The translations under genes and the position numbers were made by a program. The notes beneath the pieces were generated by a model. That model saw only the letters and a list, made by a program, of their open reading frames with translations, did no database searches and was not told the DNA's origin. From Cristatella mucedo (taxonomy: Eukaryota; Bryozoa; Phylactolaemata; Cristatellidae), in assembly GCA_009760855.2 (NCBI GenBank), contig WPIO01000002.1, forward strand, positions 6,893,001-6,957,000: a stretch of 64,000 nucleotides of DNA. The letters are read 5' to 3'. Position 1 is the first letter of the stretch. Every line of letters starts with the position of its first letter. Below, one piece after another: positions 1 to 11,891 of the stretch.

Positions 1-1
1 C

Positions 2-35
2 GAACCCAGCCTGGGTACATACCCAGGCTGGGTTC
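2..35. repeat. Perfect 15-bp inverted repeat (hairpin)
   Basis: The arms GAACCCAGCCTGGGT (2-16) and ACCCAGGCTGGGTTC (21-35) are exact reverse complements around the 4-base loop ACAT. The inner part of each arm is itself palindromic. It lies at the very edge of the window, so it could be part of a larger fold-back element. The structure is certain; the function is unknown. Confidence 0.9.
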
Positions 36-558
36 TGCACAACCAAAAATAAGAAATATCATTTTGATGGAAGCATTTCATTTCAGTGTATTATCAATGC
101 AGAAAATACGTGATTGTTGAGTATGCAGGTATCGGACATGGGTTATGGGTGCACTGCACATAGCTAGCCACTAGTGCTAGCCTAACCGTCTTAATCGGTC
201 CTTCTTGAGATTCTAGTTTAACCTCAAGGTTGGCCAGGCATCAACCAATAACAGAATATTTACCATGTATTTATTGTTGTATTCTTAGGGCGAAATACCA
301 CTAAGAAATAGACATTTTGAAGTAGTCAAGTTTTAATGAGGAACAGAGCACCAAGCACTGGCTCCAGAGAGCATCTGTGCCTCATAGGGCAGACCTATAT
401 ACTATGTCTAAGGTACTGGGTACGACGGTTCGGGCCCCGTGCTGATTGACAGTAGTGGTAAGCCAAAAGGGAGGACTGAATAGCCAGCGCACGTGGTCGG
501 CCCGGTCGGGCCGAGCCTAAAAGTTTTGTCAGCCACCGCACGTTGCTGTGTGGTAGAT

Positions 559-672
559 GACATCACAATACTTATCACTTACGACGTTGATACTTAAGCA
601 TTGGTATGCATATTCGACATCACAATACTTATCACTTACGACGTTGATATTTAAGCATTGGTATGCATATTC
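559..672. repeat. Tandem duplication, 2 x 57 bp
   Basis: 559-615 and 616-672 are direct head-to-tail copies beginning GACATCACAATACTTATCAC. They differ at one position (TACTTAAG versus TATTTAAG). Near identity means the duplication is recent. Confidence 0.95.
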
Positions 673-824
673 TTGTATTTATATCGCTAGTGTATGCTTA
701 AGTGCGAGTATATTTCTGTAAATGTATGCTTGCATATAGGTCTGCTTGTGAAGGTGCTCATCACTCATCAGTGTAAGCACCGTAGCCCACGGGTCTTCGC
801 CCAAGAGATAAGGTGCTGCTCTTC

Positions 825-912
825 ATAACAGAGGTCAAGACGGATGTCGAAAATGCACCAACCAATTTAGATGTGATATCCCTGTCCAAACAAGCCCGAA
901 TTTTAGCAAAGC
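825..912 (-). mobile_element. LINE-A fragment (3' part of RT ORF)
   Basis: The minus-strand translation contains AKIRACLDRDITSKLV, matching AKIRACLHRDTTSKLV in the LINE-A copy at 45590. This stretch lies downstream of the reverse transcriptase core in L2/CR1-type elements. The fragment is short and abuts a SINE-A tail in the opposite orientation. Confidence 0.7.
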
Positions 913-913
913 T

Positions 914-970
914 TATAGCCGTTAAGGCTCTTCTGCTGCTATACAAAAAAAGGTTGTTAAATCAGCTAAC
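914..970 (+). mobile_element. SINE-A 3' tail fragment
   Basis: It contains the SINE-A tail signature ATAGCCGTTAAGGCTCTTCT, then GCTATACAAA and TTAAATCAGCTA. Only the last ~57 bases are present, with no A or B box. Confidence 0.75.
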
Positions 971-1329
971 TTTTGTATCGTTGGTACATGTTTTTATTTG
1001 CGCAATTTTATGTGCGGTCGACGAATGACCGAAAGTTTATTTTGGTCATGTACGCAAACTCAATGCTGGTTGGCACTATTGTACCGGCTCCCCATCATGT
1101 ATTGAATTGGTTTCAAGATCCTCAAACTGACTTACACTTCACTTCACTCACTTGCATTAGCCTACCTATCTGATTTCTTTAATCCACATGTGTGCTTTTG
1201 CACTACCAGCTATTCAGCATCAGGTCATCTCGACGTCTCTCTTTTAAATTAAAATCCTTTGGTGATTGACCCTTCAGTTCATAATGCGATTATCGCGCCT
1301 TTACAAGAACTGAGTAACTTCAGCCAAGA

Positions 1330-2145
1330 TGTGTGTGTGCATGCGTGTGTTTATGTGAGTGTGTGTGTATGTGTAGGTGTGTATGTGTGCATATGTGTGC
1401 ACATTAACGTGTTAGTGTTAGTTATGTAGGTGGGTGGGCTTGTTCGTATACATGTGCATGCGTGCACATTTACATGTGTGAGTTCTTGTATGTATCCGCT
1501 TGACTTTGTGCATGCAAGCATGTGCGCACGTGTCTGCGTGTGTTTGTGCATTTACCTTTATGGGTACTAATCTGACGGTGGGTATCGTGAAATATGTGTA
1601 TGTCTCGTATGGTCGTGCAATGCGATGTGTGCAGTGTTTGTACATGACTTACACTTGCATGCATGTGTGTGTTTCTTCTGTGTGATTTCATAGAGTTTGT
1701 TTGTCAGTTGTCTATTAGTATGCATGTGCATATAAGGTTTGTCTGTATTAGTGTGCATGTCCTTGCACAACGTTCCATGTGTGCGAGCACACACGGAGTT
1801 TTGTGTTTCTGCTTTGGTATATTAGTGTGTGCAGTTTCTTGAGGTTCAGGATTTCCATATTCAGTTTTTGTAATTGCGGATCGGCACAAATATCGTTCAT
1901 GGTATTTTTATTTAGAGGTGCCATTTTATGTGCACTATGCTTGCACGTTGTTTTTTGTGTCGTAAGCATGTTTGTTAGTGCTTAATAACTGGAGAATGTG
2001 AACTGTACACTTGTTTGAAAGTATGTTTGCTATTTTATCGGTTTGTCGCTGATTTTGTTTGGCGAGAAAATCTTTGTATAGGAGCAAGTGAGTCTGTGTG
2101 TATGTAGAGGTGGGTTTGTTTGTGTGTGTGTGTGTGTGTGCTTGG
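1330..2145. repeat. Imperfect TG/GT-rich region with a pure (TG)n core
   Basis: About 800 bases are dominated by TGTG, GTGTGC and ATGTG words on the + strand, including an uninterrupted run at about 2119-2140. The long minus-strand His/Thr-rich ORFs here are products of this composition, not genes. Confidence 0.8.
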
Positions 2146-2340
2146 ATTTGAGAAGTAGTGTCTCTTATCGAGAGTTGCATGATTTATACATTCGTTTTGG
2201 CTGCATTAAAGTCCAATGAACGTACTAAAGTTATGCGAAGCACGTGAAAACATCTATTGGCAGTCCAGATCAAAACATATTGTTCGTATGGATAGCCCAG
2301 GAGGAAGGTCCTCCAGGTTTGGATCCTGCAGTGCTCGACC

Positions 2341-2420
2341 CTTTACTGATAACTGCTAGTGGCAGTGAAATCCGTCAAGGCTCTTCTGCTGCTATACAAA
2401 TGAGGCTGCAAAATCAGCTT
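2341..2420 (+). mobile_element. SINE-A 3' tail fragment
   Basis: It carries the tail signature (GGCAGTGAAATCCGTCAAGG, CTCTTCTGCTGCTATACAAA, AAATCAGCT). It lies immediately upstream of a LINE-B fragment in the same orientation. Confidence 0.7.
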
Positions 2421-2460
2421 AAGCCTTTACTCAGACTTCGTTCCAATAGGATCCTTAATG

Positions 2461-3245
2461 ACCTCTTTTGTCTGTCCTGGCATTGAGAGGCCACCAGCCT
2501 CTGTTATCTTCTCTGCTGCAGCACATTCCTCAGAGCCCAAATAAATGCTTGCCTTGCCTACATTCGATTCTGGATGAATATTTCCTTGAAATAAACGCCG
2601 ATAAAACAGAACTGCTGCTCATAAGGCACCCCAAGCGTATGCCTGAACTAGAATATTGCTCTTCTAAAAAAGTTATGCTGTTGTCTGACTATCGCCGTGT
2701 GTTCGGAATTTAGGTGTCTTCGACAGCTGCCTAAATTTTGAAAGCTTCGTTAAGAAGACTACTTCCACAGCTAGCCATCACGTCCGATCCCTATCTAAGA
2801 TGAGGAACTGTCCTCCACGATGGCTTGCCAACAATTTAACTAGCTTCTTGATTATGTCTCGGCTAGATTATTGCATTTAACTTTTGCCTGGGATACTTAA
2901 AACAAAGCCACTAGGCCACTGCAGCTGGCGATGAATATGGCTGCAAGTCTAGTTTACAAATCCCGTAGATTTGAACATATGTCTCCTTTGCTGAAAGAGC
3001 TTAGATGGCTGCTAGCTGATCAACGAATACAGAGTAAAGTTATTACGCTGGCCCACAAGGCCCACCACGGCTCGGCTCCTTCATACCTGTCGGAACTGCT
3101 GCACCAGTTTCAGCCTCCTCGTGCCCTCAGGTCTTGTGTGAATAATAAATTAGCTGTTCCATTCCTCAGGGTAAGACCATTGGCGACAGAAAGTTTTGTT
3201 CCGCAGGTCCTAGACTGCGGAGCTCACTGCCACATTTTTTAAGAA
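2461..3245 (+). mobile_element. LINE-B (L2/CR1-like) 3' part, degenerate
   Basis: Translated blocks are typical of the region after the RT core of L2/CR1 elements: LDEYFLEINADKTELLLI near 2565, then SYLSELLHQFQPPRALRS and NNKLAVPFLR at 3085-3170. Frameshifts and stops separate the blocks, so this is a dead copy. The closest relative in the window is the copy at 25565-26330. Confidence 0.8.
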
Positions 3246-3340
3246 TAGATTTTATTTGCTGTAATCCAAAATTGGTTTTGCGAATCTTAAGGTAGGATTA
3301 CGTATTTGGCAGTCCTGTGTCTAGATTGTATTTTGAAAAG

Positions 3341-3520
3341 CCGTGATGGCACACTAGGTAAGGCGGTTGCTTTTACGACCTCCGTCCCGAGGTCGTGGGT
3401 TCGATTCCTGCGGTGGGCGACCCATTATTGCCACTGCAAGCGGTGGTGATAGCCGTAAAGGCTCTTCTGTCGCTATACAAAAAGAGGCTGTTTAAGCAGC
3501 GAGGATTTATTTATTTATTA
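3341..3520 (+). mobile_element. SINE-A, full-length tRNA-derived SINE
   Basis: The tRNA-like head has an A-box-like TGGCACACTAGGTAAGG and a B box GGGTTCGATTCC about 40 bases later. These are RNA polymerase III internal promoter elements. A conserved non-tRNA body follows (CACTGCAAGCGGTGGTGATA, GCCGTAAAGGCTCTTCTGTC, GCTATACAAAAAGAGGCTG), then a TTTA-repeat tail. At least seven other near-full copies occur in the window. Confidence 0.85.
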
Positions 3521-3800
3521 GTCATTTTCCTGGCACTCTACTAGCGAACACTCAAAAACTTGAATACCTTCAAATCGTTGCATCTGACGACATTACGGGT
3601 CACCGAGCAGGTCTGGATGAATCGAAATGGAACTGTGCTGTTTGGGAGCGATTTAGTGGTAGACATCCAAGTAAAAGTAATGTATTTATGTCCATGCAAA
3701 TAGTGTATCAAGACTTACTCAAGCCATTTTATCAAACATGCCGGACGCAGCAATTAGCAATGCTGCAGAGAGATACAGAAACTAGCGGATCGGGCTTCTA

Positions 3801-3878
3801 GACCAGCCTGGCAATTACATGACGCCGGGATTCCCTAAATTGACCAGCAATTACATGACCGCCGGGATTCCCCAAAAA
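3801..3878. repeat. Short tandem duplication (~40 bp x 2)
   Basis: 3801-3841 and 3842-3878 both read GACCAGC, CAATTACATGAC, GCCGGGATTCCC, with small indels (CTGG present or absent, one extra C). It is a diverged direct duplication. Confidence 0.8.
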
Positions 3879-4917
3879 CACCGTCACGACGTTATTGTGT
3901 TATGTATCATGGCATACGTCGGAATATAGGCCTAATAGAAAGGAGAGAGACCAGAAAAGGATAAAAGGAAAATACCTCCTAAGCACCGGTAGGCTGCAAT
4001 GCAGGCAATCAGGCTGGCTAGCTGGCAGATACACGCAGGAACCGGAAATGGGATTGCCATACCTCCGCCGAGTGCTGTCATAGTTAGGGGCAAGCAGGAA
4101 GGTTAGAAACGGAGTACTTACGGAGTGTCTTATCTCCACACAGTACATTAAATGCACGTATTGTTAATAACCAAAGACTGATAGGGTGTGAGGGAACTAG
4201 TTAAGGACAAAGCTACGTCAAGTTCAGCGCCGATCTCTGCCCACTAATAACTGACCGGAGAGCGTTTCCGAAGTCTCCGACGACAGACCCGTTTTGCCGT
4301 GGATACGCGGCAACTGAGTGCATTTACCGTGCCCCATCGGCTATATAGCCTCTATCGCCTCCAGCTAACGTCAGAACCCATAGTACATATGTTATGGGAC
4401 AGTGTCTCCGGGGCGGCTGTTCTAATGGAGTCTCACGGTGACATGAAGACACGAGCGGGCGAACGTGAGTGGTGAACGAGACTCTGTGGTGGGCCACATG
4501 CTTACGTCAAAGGCTCAACCACTCGCCATAGGCGTGGCATACATCAGCGGCCTAAAAGCCACAGGCACAAAACACATCCTCACTAAAAGCCCGGATGTGA
4601 CAAGGTACAGCCTACAGGTCATGTTCGGAGCCACAAACGGCCGATTAACGATAGTACCCAAGGAAGCTAGAAGCACTGACTTCAATGCTAAGTGTACACA
4701 CTCTTCCTCAACGCCCACAGATAACCTTTTTAAAAATCTATGCTGATGGCGACTACCGGATAGTCGGTTCTAGATTGCCGAGTATGACGTATACTGATGA
4801 TCGATCAATGCCGGATGCAGCTGCGTAATTTTATTGGTGAGTTAGCTCCTCAATCATGACAAGACTCGGTCAGCCCCGTCGACGCTGATCGGTACATGTC
4901 TGTACGCCTTCGGTAGT
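3879..4917. other. No recognisable gene or repeat
   Basis: A 93-codon + strand ORF at 4465-4746 has no recognisable domain, and I do not consider it supported. Nothing else is clear. Confidence 0.5.
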
Positions 4918-5106
4918 AGCTCTTAAACTGCTCCCCTGACTCTGCTATGCTTCCCAATTTCTCTTTGTTTCGCGAGATGAAGTATGTTGGCTACCGAATG
5001 ATTAGCAGAAGTAGCTTAGGCTGTGAATGGGCTATACACAACTCTCCTGCGTATCACCCACATACTCTTTGTGGAGTTGCAGACGGCGATACATTAAATT
5101 AAATTA
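4918..5106 (+). mobile_element. LINE-B 3' end
   Basis: It aligns by eye with the terminal part of the LINE-B copy ending near 26320. Shared blocks are CTGCTCCCCTGACT, GCGAGATGAAGT, TTGGCTACCGAATG, GGCTGTGA, GCTATACA, CTTTGTGGAG and GATACATTAAATT. It is non-coding and truncated at the 5' side. Confidence 0.7.
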
Positions 5107-8100
5107 GTTGGCCTTTTTCCATTGAGGAAGTGGTTATATCATTGCGATTGCCAGAGATGATATCTGTCTCCCTAGCTCATTTGCGGTGACCTACGACTTT
5201 TCTATTCAGGCATGAACTCGGTGGCTTCAGTTCTATTTTAAGAAACCCAGGGCAGAGCTTCGAGGCGAGTCACATAAATAAAGAGCTCAAATGATTAAGG
5301 ATAACATGGTTATCTCACGTTTACTAGGGTTAAATACTGTAGCTTTACGATGCAGAGCAAAAGGTGACTGTTCAGCTTAACGGTGTAGCGTCCTCTAGAG
5401 TAAGTGCGGCTATCCGTGCATGTAAGACGCAATTTGTTGGAAGCCGATTTGTACTGTACATATTAGTCCGTTAATTCTGGCTGTCTTATTTACCCCAGCT
5501 TTTGCTTATCTGTGTCCCAATCCTATACAGTTCTAGCTCAGGTAAATTGTTTACAATATTCTCACCGGTTCCAACAAGGTATATCATTTGAACAAGCATG
5601 ATAAAGGTAGTAACATCGTCGTGCAGTTCATTTGCAGCTGTATTTCTAAGTATTATAATTTTATAATCACTATTTGGGTATTTTCTAAACTTTAATTTTT
5701 AATAAAACTATTTAGTTCGGCCTATCCAGGGTGGTTATCTTAGTTCTCCACACTTACCATTCCAACTGAAGGTTATTGATTTGTAGCGCACACGAGAAAC
5801 TCTACCAATCCCGTGTTGGATTTCATTATTAATTTAGAGGTTACCTATCTCCATTTTATTCCGTCTCGGCACATATCTGATAATGTATATACAGCTGTAT
5901 TGTAGGTGCATATCGACTTATGCAATACAGGTGTTTCTAACGTCCAGAGTTTGGTTACGGGCAAGATTTTTTCTACGCTCCAGTGTATTAGACCGAAGGT
6001 AAAATGCTCGCATGTCACAAGCATGTCGTGGGTCCACTTCTTGCAGTTGATAACTCTGTATTGCTCCCTGAAAAAGAAGCTATAGCCTCAAAGTATTTTC
6101 CAACTCTAAATAAAATAAATGCGGCTCTAGAGACAACTGACCTCTACTTCAGCCCCTGAGCCTAAGCTAGGATGGGGGTCTTCGGCTTTTAGCGATACAG
6201 GTAATGTAATGGGCCTGAGTTCAGCAGCGAGGAACCCTTTATTGCCCACTGCAGGTAGGGTGATATTCGTTTGGCTATTATATAGCTAATAAAACGAGAC
6301 TGCTGCCTCAGCAGACCTCTATATTGTAGCTTTACTTCTCACGCGCAGTCGTAGGCGTAGCCTTTCCAAAAACGCAGTGAGTCCCTTTGGTTTTATGCAA
6401 AAAATGACCACTTTTGTTTTGTTCTCGCCGCTTTCTTAGGTTCTAGTAAATCTAGCAAGCTATAATGTGCTTTAAATACAGCAAGCAAAATATATTGAAA
6501 GCGGCCGCCTTTTAGTCCAGCCTTATCCTTGTCCTTAATATTGTTTTTGCAGGACAGAAAAATGGAAAATGGACTGTGCTGATTGAAAGAGTGTTTTTAT
6601 GAAAGTTAGCAACTTCATAATTAAAAAATTATAATTATAAAAACTTTCTGGGCCCATCAAAGAGAATTAAATATCTTATCAATTCACTTTACACAAGCAG
6701 AGAATTATGCCAAATGACTACACAAAATGTCTACAATTTCAGCGTAAAATTAAGATTCGACCGCTTCGTTTATATAGCTGCAGAAACACATTGTCACTCC
6801 CCTTTGCAGTGGACAAAAAGAATTGCCTGTCTCGGGACTAAAAAAAACACTTAAATGAATCGTGAAGTATTGTCACTCTACCCCCAGGGGCAGCTAGGTA
6901 TCATTAAGCTGAGACCAGTTTTGCAAGCAAATAAAGGACAATGCTCACGTACAAAGATAGTGCTGCGAGAAACACGTCGACTTTTAGCCTCCTTTAAAAA
7001 CAAATTTCAAGTCGGGTTACCTCATGTCAGGCGTTAGTGAACTCCTTGCTTTAAAGTGTAGGGAGTAAAAGCTTGGTTTGGAAAGAATTGGACATTATAC
7101 CGGTACGACAAGCAGTGTAGAGGCAAGCTATTAGAAGCGTACGTTACGTTACGTATTAGAAGCATTGCGAAGGCTGAGGTGCAACGACTCACCGACCCGA
7201 AGGCCTCCCTACTCTGAAAAGAGCGCCTACCCGGGGCCTCCGGGCGATGGCTTCTGTCGAGCCGGCCGCGCAAGTCTTAGTCGGGATAATCGCCATAATT
7301 TTCGCACAAAGTGATGTATTTTTTTTCAAAAGTATGACGCGCCAGTTTTGGCACCCGTGATCCAGCGTCCTGGGACTTATGCCTCCTTGCCCCCTTCCGT
7401 GCACCTCTGGATCTCTTTAGCTCTTGATCGGAGCGGGTATACCTACCTGGGATTAGAATCATTTGTGTATGCCCGAAACTCGAACTGTTACCTTGGTTTT
7501 TAAAGTTTCAATCTTGATGATTAGTGTAGATTAAAAAAGTTCCTCAGTTGCTACAAACGATCTTTTAAGGACAGCCTCGTTGTGCAGACAGGAAACACAG
7601 TTATATAAGCTTCGAATGCATTTGGCTGACCGCTCGTAGGTCCAAACATGGCCAAGCTTGCCGCTGAGAACACCCGTTATCCTGGCATCGGCTCTCTCAT
7701 CAAATCTAAGAGACATTCTGTTCGGTAATGCTTACAGCTTTTCGTGAATTTTTAACTCAGGAGGAAACTGTGCAACACTTAGCCGAACGTCAAAGAAAGA
7801 TTTGATCCTCGAAATCCTGAAATCCTTTTCTCACAAATTACTACCTATGTCATCTTTGACACGTATTATCTCTAACACTATGCCAGCAAAGAGACGCATC
7901 GTTGGCCTGATTTGAAGTATTGAGGCAACTTGATTAAATGCCAATCGTGTAAATATACCGGCATCTGTATGTTTCTTATCTTTCTTGACGTCTTAAGCAG
8001 TGATGTACATTATGGCATTTAAGTCAGCCAAACTAAAATTAGTTGTCTACGATTGACTCAGGTAAAATTCACAATGAGTGAAGAAGTTATAAAATGAGTG

Positions 8101-10205
8101 TTAAGCAGCTTTGAACAGACTCATTTTATATATTATTAGAAATTACCTCCGAAAGAGTGGACAAAATTAATAAAATATTTTATTTAGGCTGTCCGTAACC
8201 AATAGCGTTAAAAACCTTTCAAATTTGGACCACACAGCTAAACTCCGCAAACAAGATCTAAAGTATCCTTAAAAAAAAACAGTGTACAAATTGTCCACAA
8301 CAGAAAGTGTTGGAAAGTAACAAACTAAGCAAACCCACATAAAATTATATCTTGTTCTCCTCCTCATTTCAGGTTGATGTAGGGCTTTCGCTTTGGTGAA
8401 ATTGATCTTTTTGTCTCACGTTGACTCTCGTTGGATCTGAACTTCAGACATGGACATACAAACTCAAAGCAGCGGCAGCAGCAGGCGAGACAACTGAAGG
8501 TGCTTTTCTTTTTAGTCGCTGAATGACGCTCCATGTTAGATAGGGTGCTAGATTGCGAGATAAGAACTTTTTCCGATCCCTTCGCCGATTTGTCGCCTCC
8601 TTCTCGAACAACGTGCGGCCGGCCTTCATCAATCAAACCGACCTTGCCCTCCGCTGCAACACGATCAGGAAACGCGACAGCGGCAATAGTGTGAACTCAA
8701 CTTTTTAAGACCATAAAAGTATTCATTAGCTTCTATTAATAGTGGCTGCTCACCGAACTGGCTTTTTGATTATCTTCTTATGGGGGAAAGATAGCTAAGG
8801 AACGCAATGCCTCCCATGCCTACTTGTTTTGTTTTTGTCGCTGCATCTAAATGTAGACCTAGCGAAGGCATCAACCTTATGTAGAAAGGCTCCAACGCTG
8901 TAGCTCCATGGCTACGCAAAAAAGTTCTGCTCCGATCATAAGGAACTTATATCGTATTAAAATCATAGGTAAAGGGGAATGGTACTTTTTTTTTTTATAA
9001 ACCCAACCTCATACGTTAAATATTCAAGACCAGTTTGTAAAGGCAGTGCTGTTATGGATTTATTTACGCTATGGTTTCTTGACACTGATGACCAATGTTC
9101 CCAAGGTTCGGCAATTGTTAACTGAGAACAGCCGTTGACTTTTTACTATAATCGTGAGGCTTCCGCTTCCAAGAGAACATTCGAGGAGGTGAGTAAAATA
9201 CGCAAACCCAAATTCGTCATCGGTGTTCAATTACTAGAGGGAAAGCTGAACATGCCATCACATGTTTACCAGTAACTGCAGTTTAACGATTCTCGGTTAT
9301 TTTTATCGCGTTCTTCCTTTGAGAGATTTTTATGAAGCCGCTATTAAAATTCCCGGTTTATCTGACTGATGGTGGTGCGCATAGCCGCCGCTCACCACAT
9401 CATAAATGCGATGGACTGGTCCGTTCAGCAAGTGCTGCAGCTGTATTTTGTTTCCCAGAGAATAATTTAGGTCTTCAATGAAGGATCAATCGTAAGTATA
9501 TATTTCTAGAAGCTTCAAACTGACTCACCGGCATCTTCTTACAAATTTACAAATTTTAATTCAGAGCATAGATCGTGCAAGCATAGACTTTCCTCAAATA
9601 TGTCTCTGTCATGGCATTGCATTTGCAACGTATATGTACAGATATTGAAACGATTGCAAATAAATATAAACTCTCAACCTGCTAAGGACATATTGCATAT
9701 CCATTTGAAGCTATACGTATTCTGAATGTCAAGAGGGAAACGTTCATAAGTGTCCCTGCACGCATTGCTTCACCTAAAACATCAGATCCTCCTCCAGGAA
9801 CGTGGATTTAAAGTACGATACAAGATGGCTAGAATTTTAAAATTTTTTTTTTAAATTCATCCAAAACTCAACAAATGAGATGGCTTTGTGACGTGTGCTG
9901 GGATGGTTTAATAGACAAAAGAGGCTTTATACTCCCTGGATGAGGATATCGAACCGCTTCGAACCCTCTTTAAAGTCCTTTCAGCCACTCTTGCATTCAA
10001 GCTAACTCCTTGTTGATTGTCTGACACACTTGTAAGGAAGGTACACTTGCGTTAGAAAGCTGTTGCAGAGGCTTAATTGGCGGCGCCGGTGGGTCTCCAT
10101 GGAAATCGAAACAAGCTGCCGGGCCTGTTCCCCTTCGGAGCACGAGTTGGGGCTAGGTTTCCATGCGCGATCTTACTTTCCATATGGCTGCAATATAATT
10201 AGACG
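5107..10205. other. Intergenic or intronic DNA without clear features
   Basis: I find no convincing exon or intact repeat. A possible heavily decayed SINE-A tail lies at about 6218-6300 (CCCTTTATTGCCCACTGCAG, then ATAGCTAATAAAACGAGACTG), but it is too diverged to call. The ORFs here are short and without recognisable motifs. Confidence 0.5.
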
Positions 10206-10375
10206 CAATTTTTTTATTAAAATTTAGCTGATTTAATAGCCCCATTTACATAGAGGACGAAGAGCCTAAATGGCTATCAATGCCTCTTGCAGTCGGCAAA
10301 ATATGAAGGTCCGCTCACTGCTAGACTCGAACCCACAACCTGGTCGTGAAGCGCGAGCACCTTAACACTGGGCTT
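10206..10375 (-). mobile_element. SINE-A, near full length
   Basis: Read on the minus strand it has an A-box-like GCCCAGTGTTAAGGTGCTCG, a B box GTGGGTTCGAGTC, the body GACTGCAAGAGGCATTGATA and the tail GGGGCTATTAAATCAGCTAA with A/T-rich sequence after it. It is more diverged than the 3341 copy, so it is older. Confidence 0.75.
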
Positions 10376-11351
10376 GATGATCTGATGAGCTCATTCTTTC
10401 TTGGTAGAGTTAAAAAGGCCGCCTTTGAATTGTGAGTTCAGGCTCGGCAAATGTTGCTGCAATTTTATATTAGAGAGATCTAAAGAAATCTGCAGGTCCT
10501 TACGAGATCGGGTGGCCAGTTTATTTTAGGATGGTCTCAGCAGCTTTCCCAGAGCAGTTCTTGTTCGGGGGCCGTCGCCCCGAGACAATCCACATTTGTA
10601 GTTCTCTGGGTAAGCATTTTTTTTAAAGATTGACCTACAAATGTGCCTTCCTGGCAACCCACCACTGGTGGCAGCCATTACGCTCTCCAAATAATGACTT
10701 ACAGTTTCTTTCAGCACGAAATTTACCGCGGGTTGCGTGCCTTCCGTGCCAAACAACTTATGGCCCTCCGAAAGCTCTTCTCGGCAGCGATTTGGGTACG
10801 CTGAATCCGGATCTGGATCCACGTGAGGCTCAAGAGGTCTGCCAGTCATAATGAGGCTGAAGAGGTCTAATGAATCAATTTCAAGAACCTCAGTACGTTG
10901 TACTCGCTTCTCACTTTACATCGAAGTTCACTCGCTTTCGCTAGCCTAGCTATCTAACTTCCTTGCTCATCGAGTTGGCTTGCATCAGCAGCCCCTCATA
11001 AATCTGATCACCTAACCGCCCCTCGTGCTAATTTGAACTCATTTGGCGATTGATCGAACCCTTAAATAGGATGAACTGAAGTTGGAGCCTCGCTCTCGAA
11101 TACACTCATTGTCTGCAATGATCTTGCGTCCGTAAAAACTCAGCTCACGATGAATCTGTTCCGATCACCTTTCCCTGTGCCTCAGTGAAATTCTCTTTGT
11201 TCCGGTATGGTTTGTGTGCATACCTATGCATTATTAAGTGCATGTTACGCGCTATGACAGTTCTTACTGAACGGTAGTGGCAAGTGCCTTCATATTTGCT
11301 CTAGAATTCTTCTTTGCTAGTTGTAGTGTGTATAAAAAAAGATTGTATATA
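10376..11351. other. No recognisable gene
   Basis: Overlapping ORFs on both strands at 10526-10851 mirror each other and show no domain. No repeat is recognised. Confidence 0.4.
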
Positions 11352-11476
11352 TCACCGCCTGTAACTCCACGAAGCCATAAAGACTAAGAGGGTGTTACGC
11401 AGGAGAGTTTTGTATAGCGCACTCACAGCCTAAGCGGCTTTCGGTAAGCATTCGGGAGCCAACGGACTTCCTTTTC
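11352..11476 (-). mobile_element. LINE-B 3' end
   Basis: On the minus strand it reads through the same terminal blocks as the copies at 4918 and 26200 (CCGAATGCTTACCGAAAGCC, GGCTGTGAGTGCGCTATACA, GTAACACCCTCTTAGTC). Confidence 0.7.
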
Positions 11477-11737
11477 AGTGTAGTGGTGTACCTTGTAAAT
11501 TCCATAACCTGGTCAATATTTCAGAGATCGGTAAATTTGCTATTTGTAGATATGTCACTTCTATTTAACTTCCGGGTTGGCCTGATTGTTTCTTGTATGC
11601 TTTCCTTTAATGTGGAAATTATAAACAATATTAAGATCTAATTTCTATCATGCTTGTCTTCGGATAAGTACGCTAAGACAATATTCAATTGTTGGACCAA
11701 TCTTCTTAGACTTTTCTCGATATTTATAAAAACTTCT

Positions 11738-11891
11738 AGCTGATTAAAAAGCCTTATTTTTATAGTGGCAGAAGAGCCCAATCGGCTATCGCCGCCGCTT
11801 GCAGTTGGCAATAAAGAATCGCATATTTCAAGACTCGAACCCGTAGCCTCCGCGGGGTGAGCACCGTACCTCCTAGGCTATCACGGCCAAG
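11738..11891 (-). mobile_element. SINE-A, near full length
   Basis: The minus strand carries GCCGTGATAGCC at the 5' end, a B box ACGGGTTCGAGTC, the body ACTGCAAGCGGCGGCGATAG and the tail CTATAAAAATAAGGC, TTAATCAGCTAG. Confidence 0.8.

Noticed and set aside
1351-2180. Overlapping His/Thr-rich minus-strand ORFs
   Set aside because: They are created by the TG/CA-rich repeat tract; no conserved residues.
3341-3420. A functional tRNA gene
   Set aside because: It has A- and B-box-like sequence but no cloverleaf can be completed, and the same unit recurs with a long tail; it is a SINE head.
4465-4746. 93-codon ORF on the + strand
   Set aside because: No domain, no splice pairing and no coding bias that I can see.
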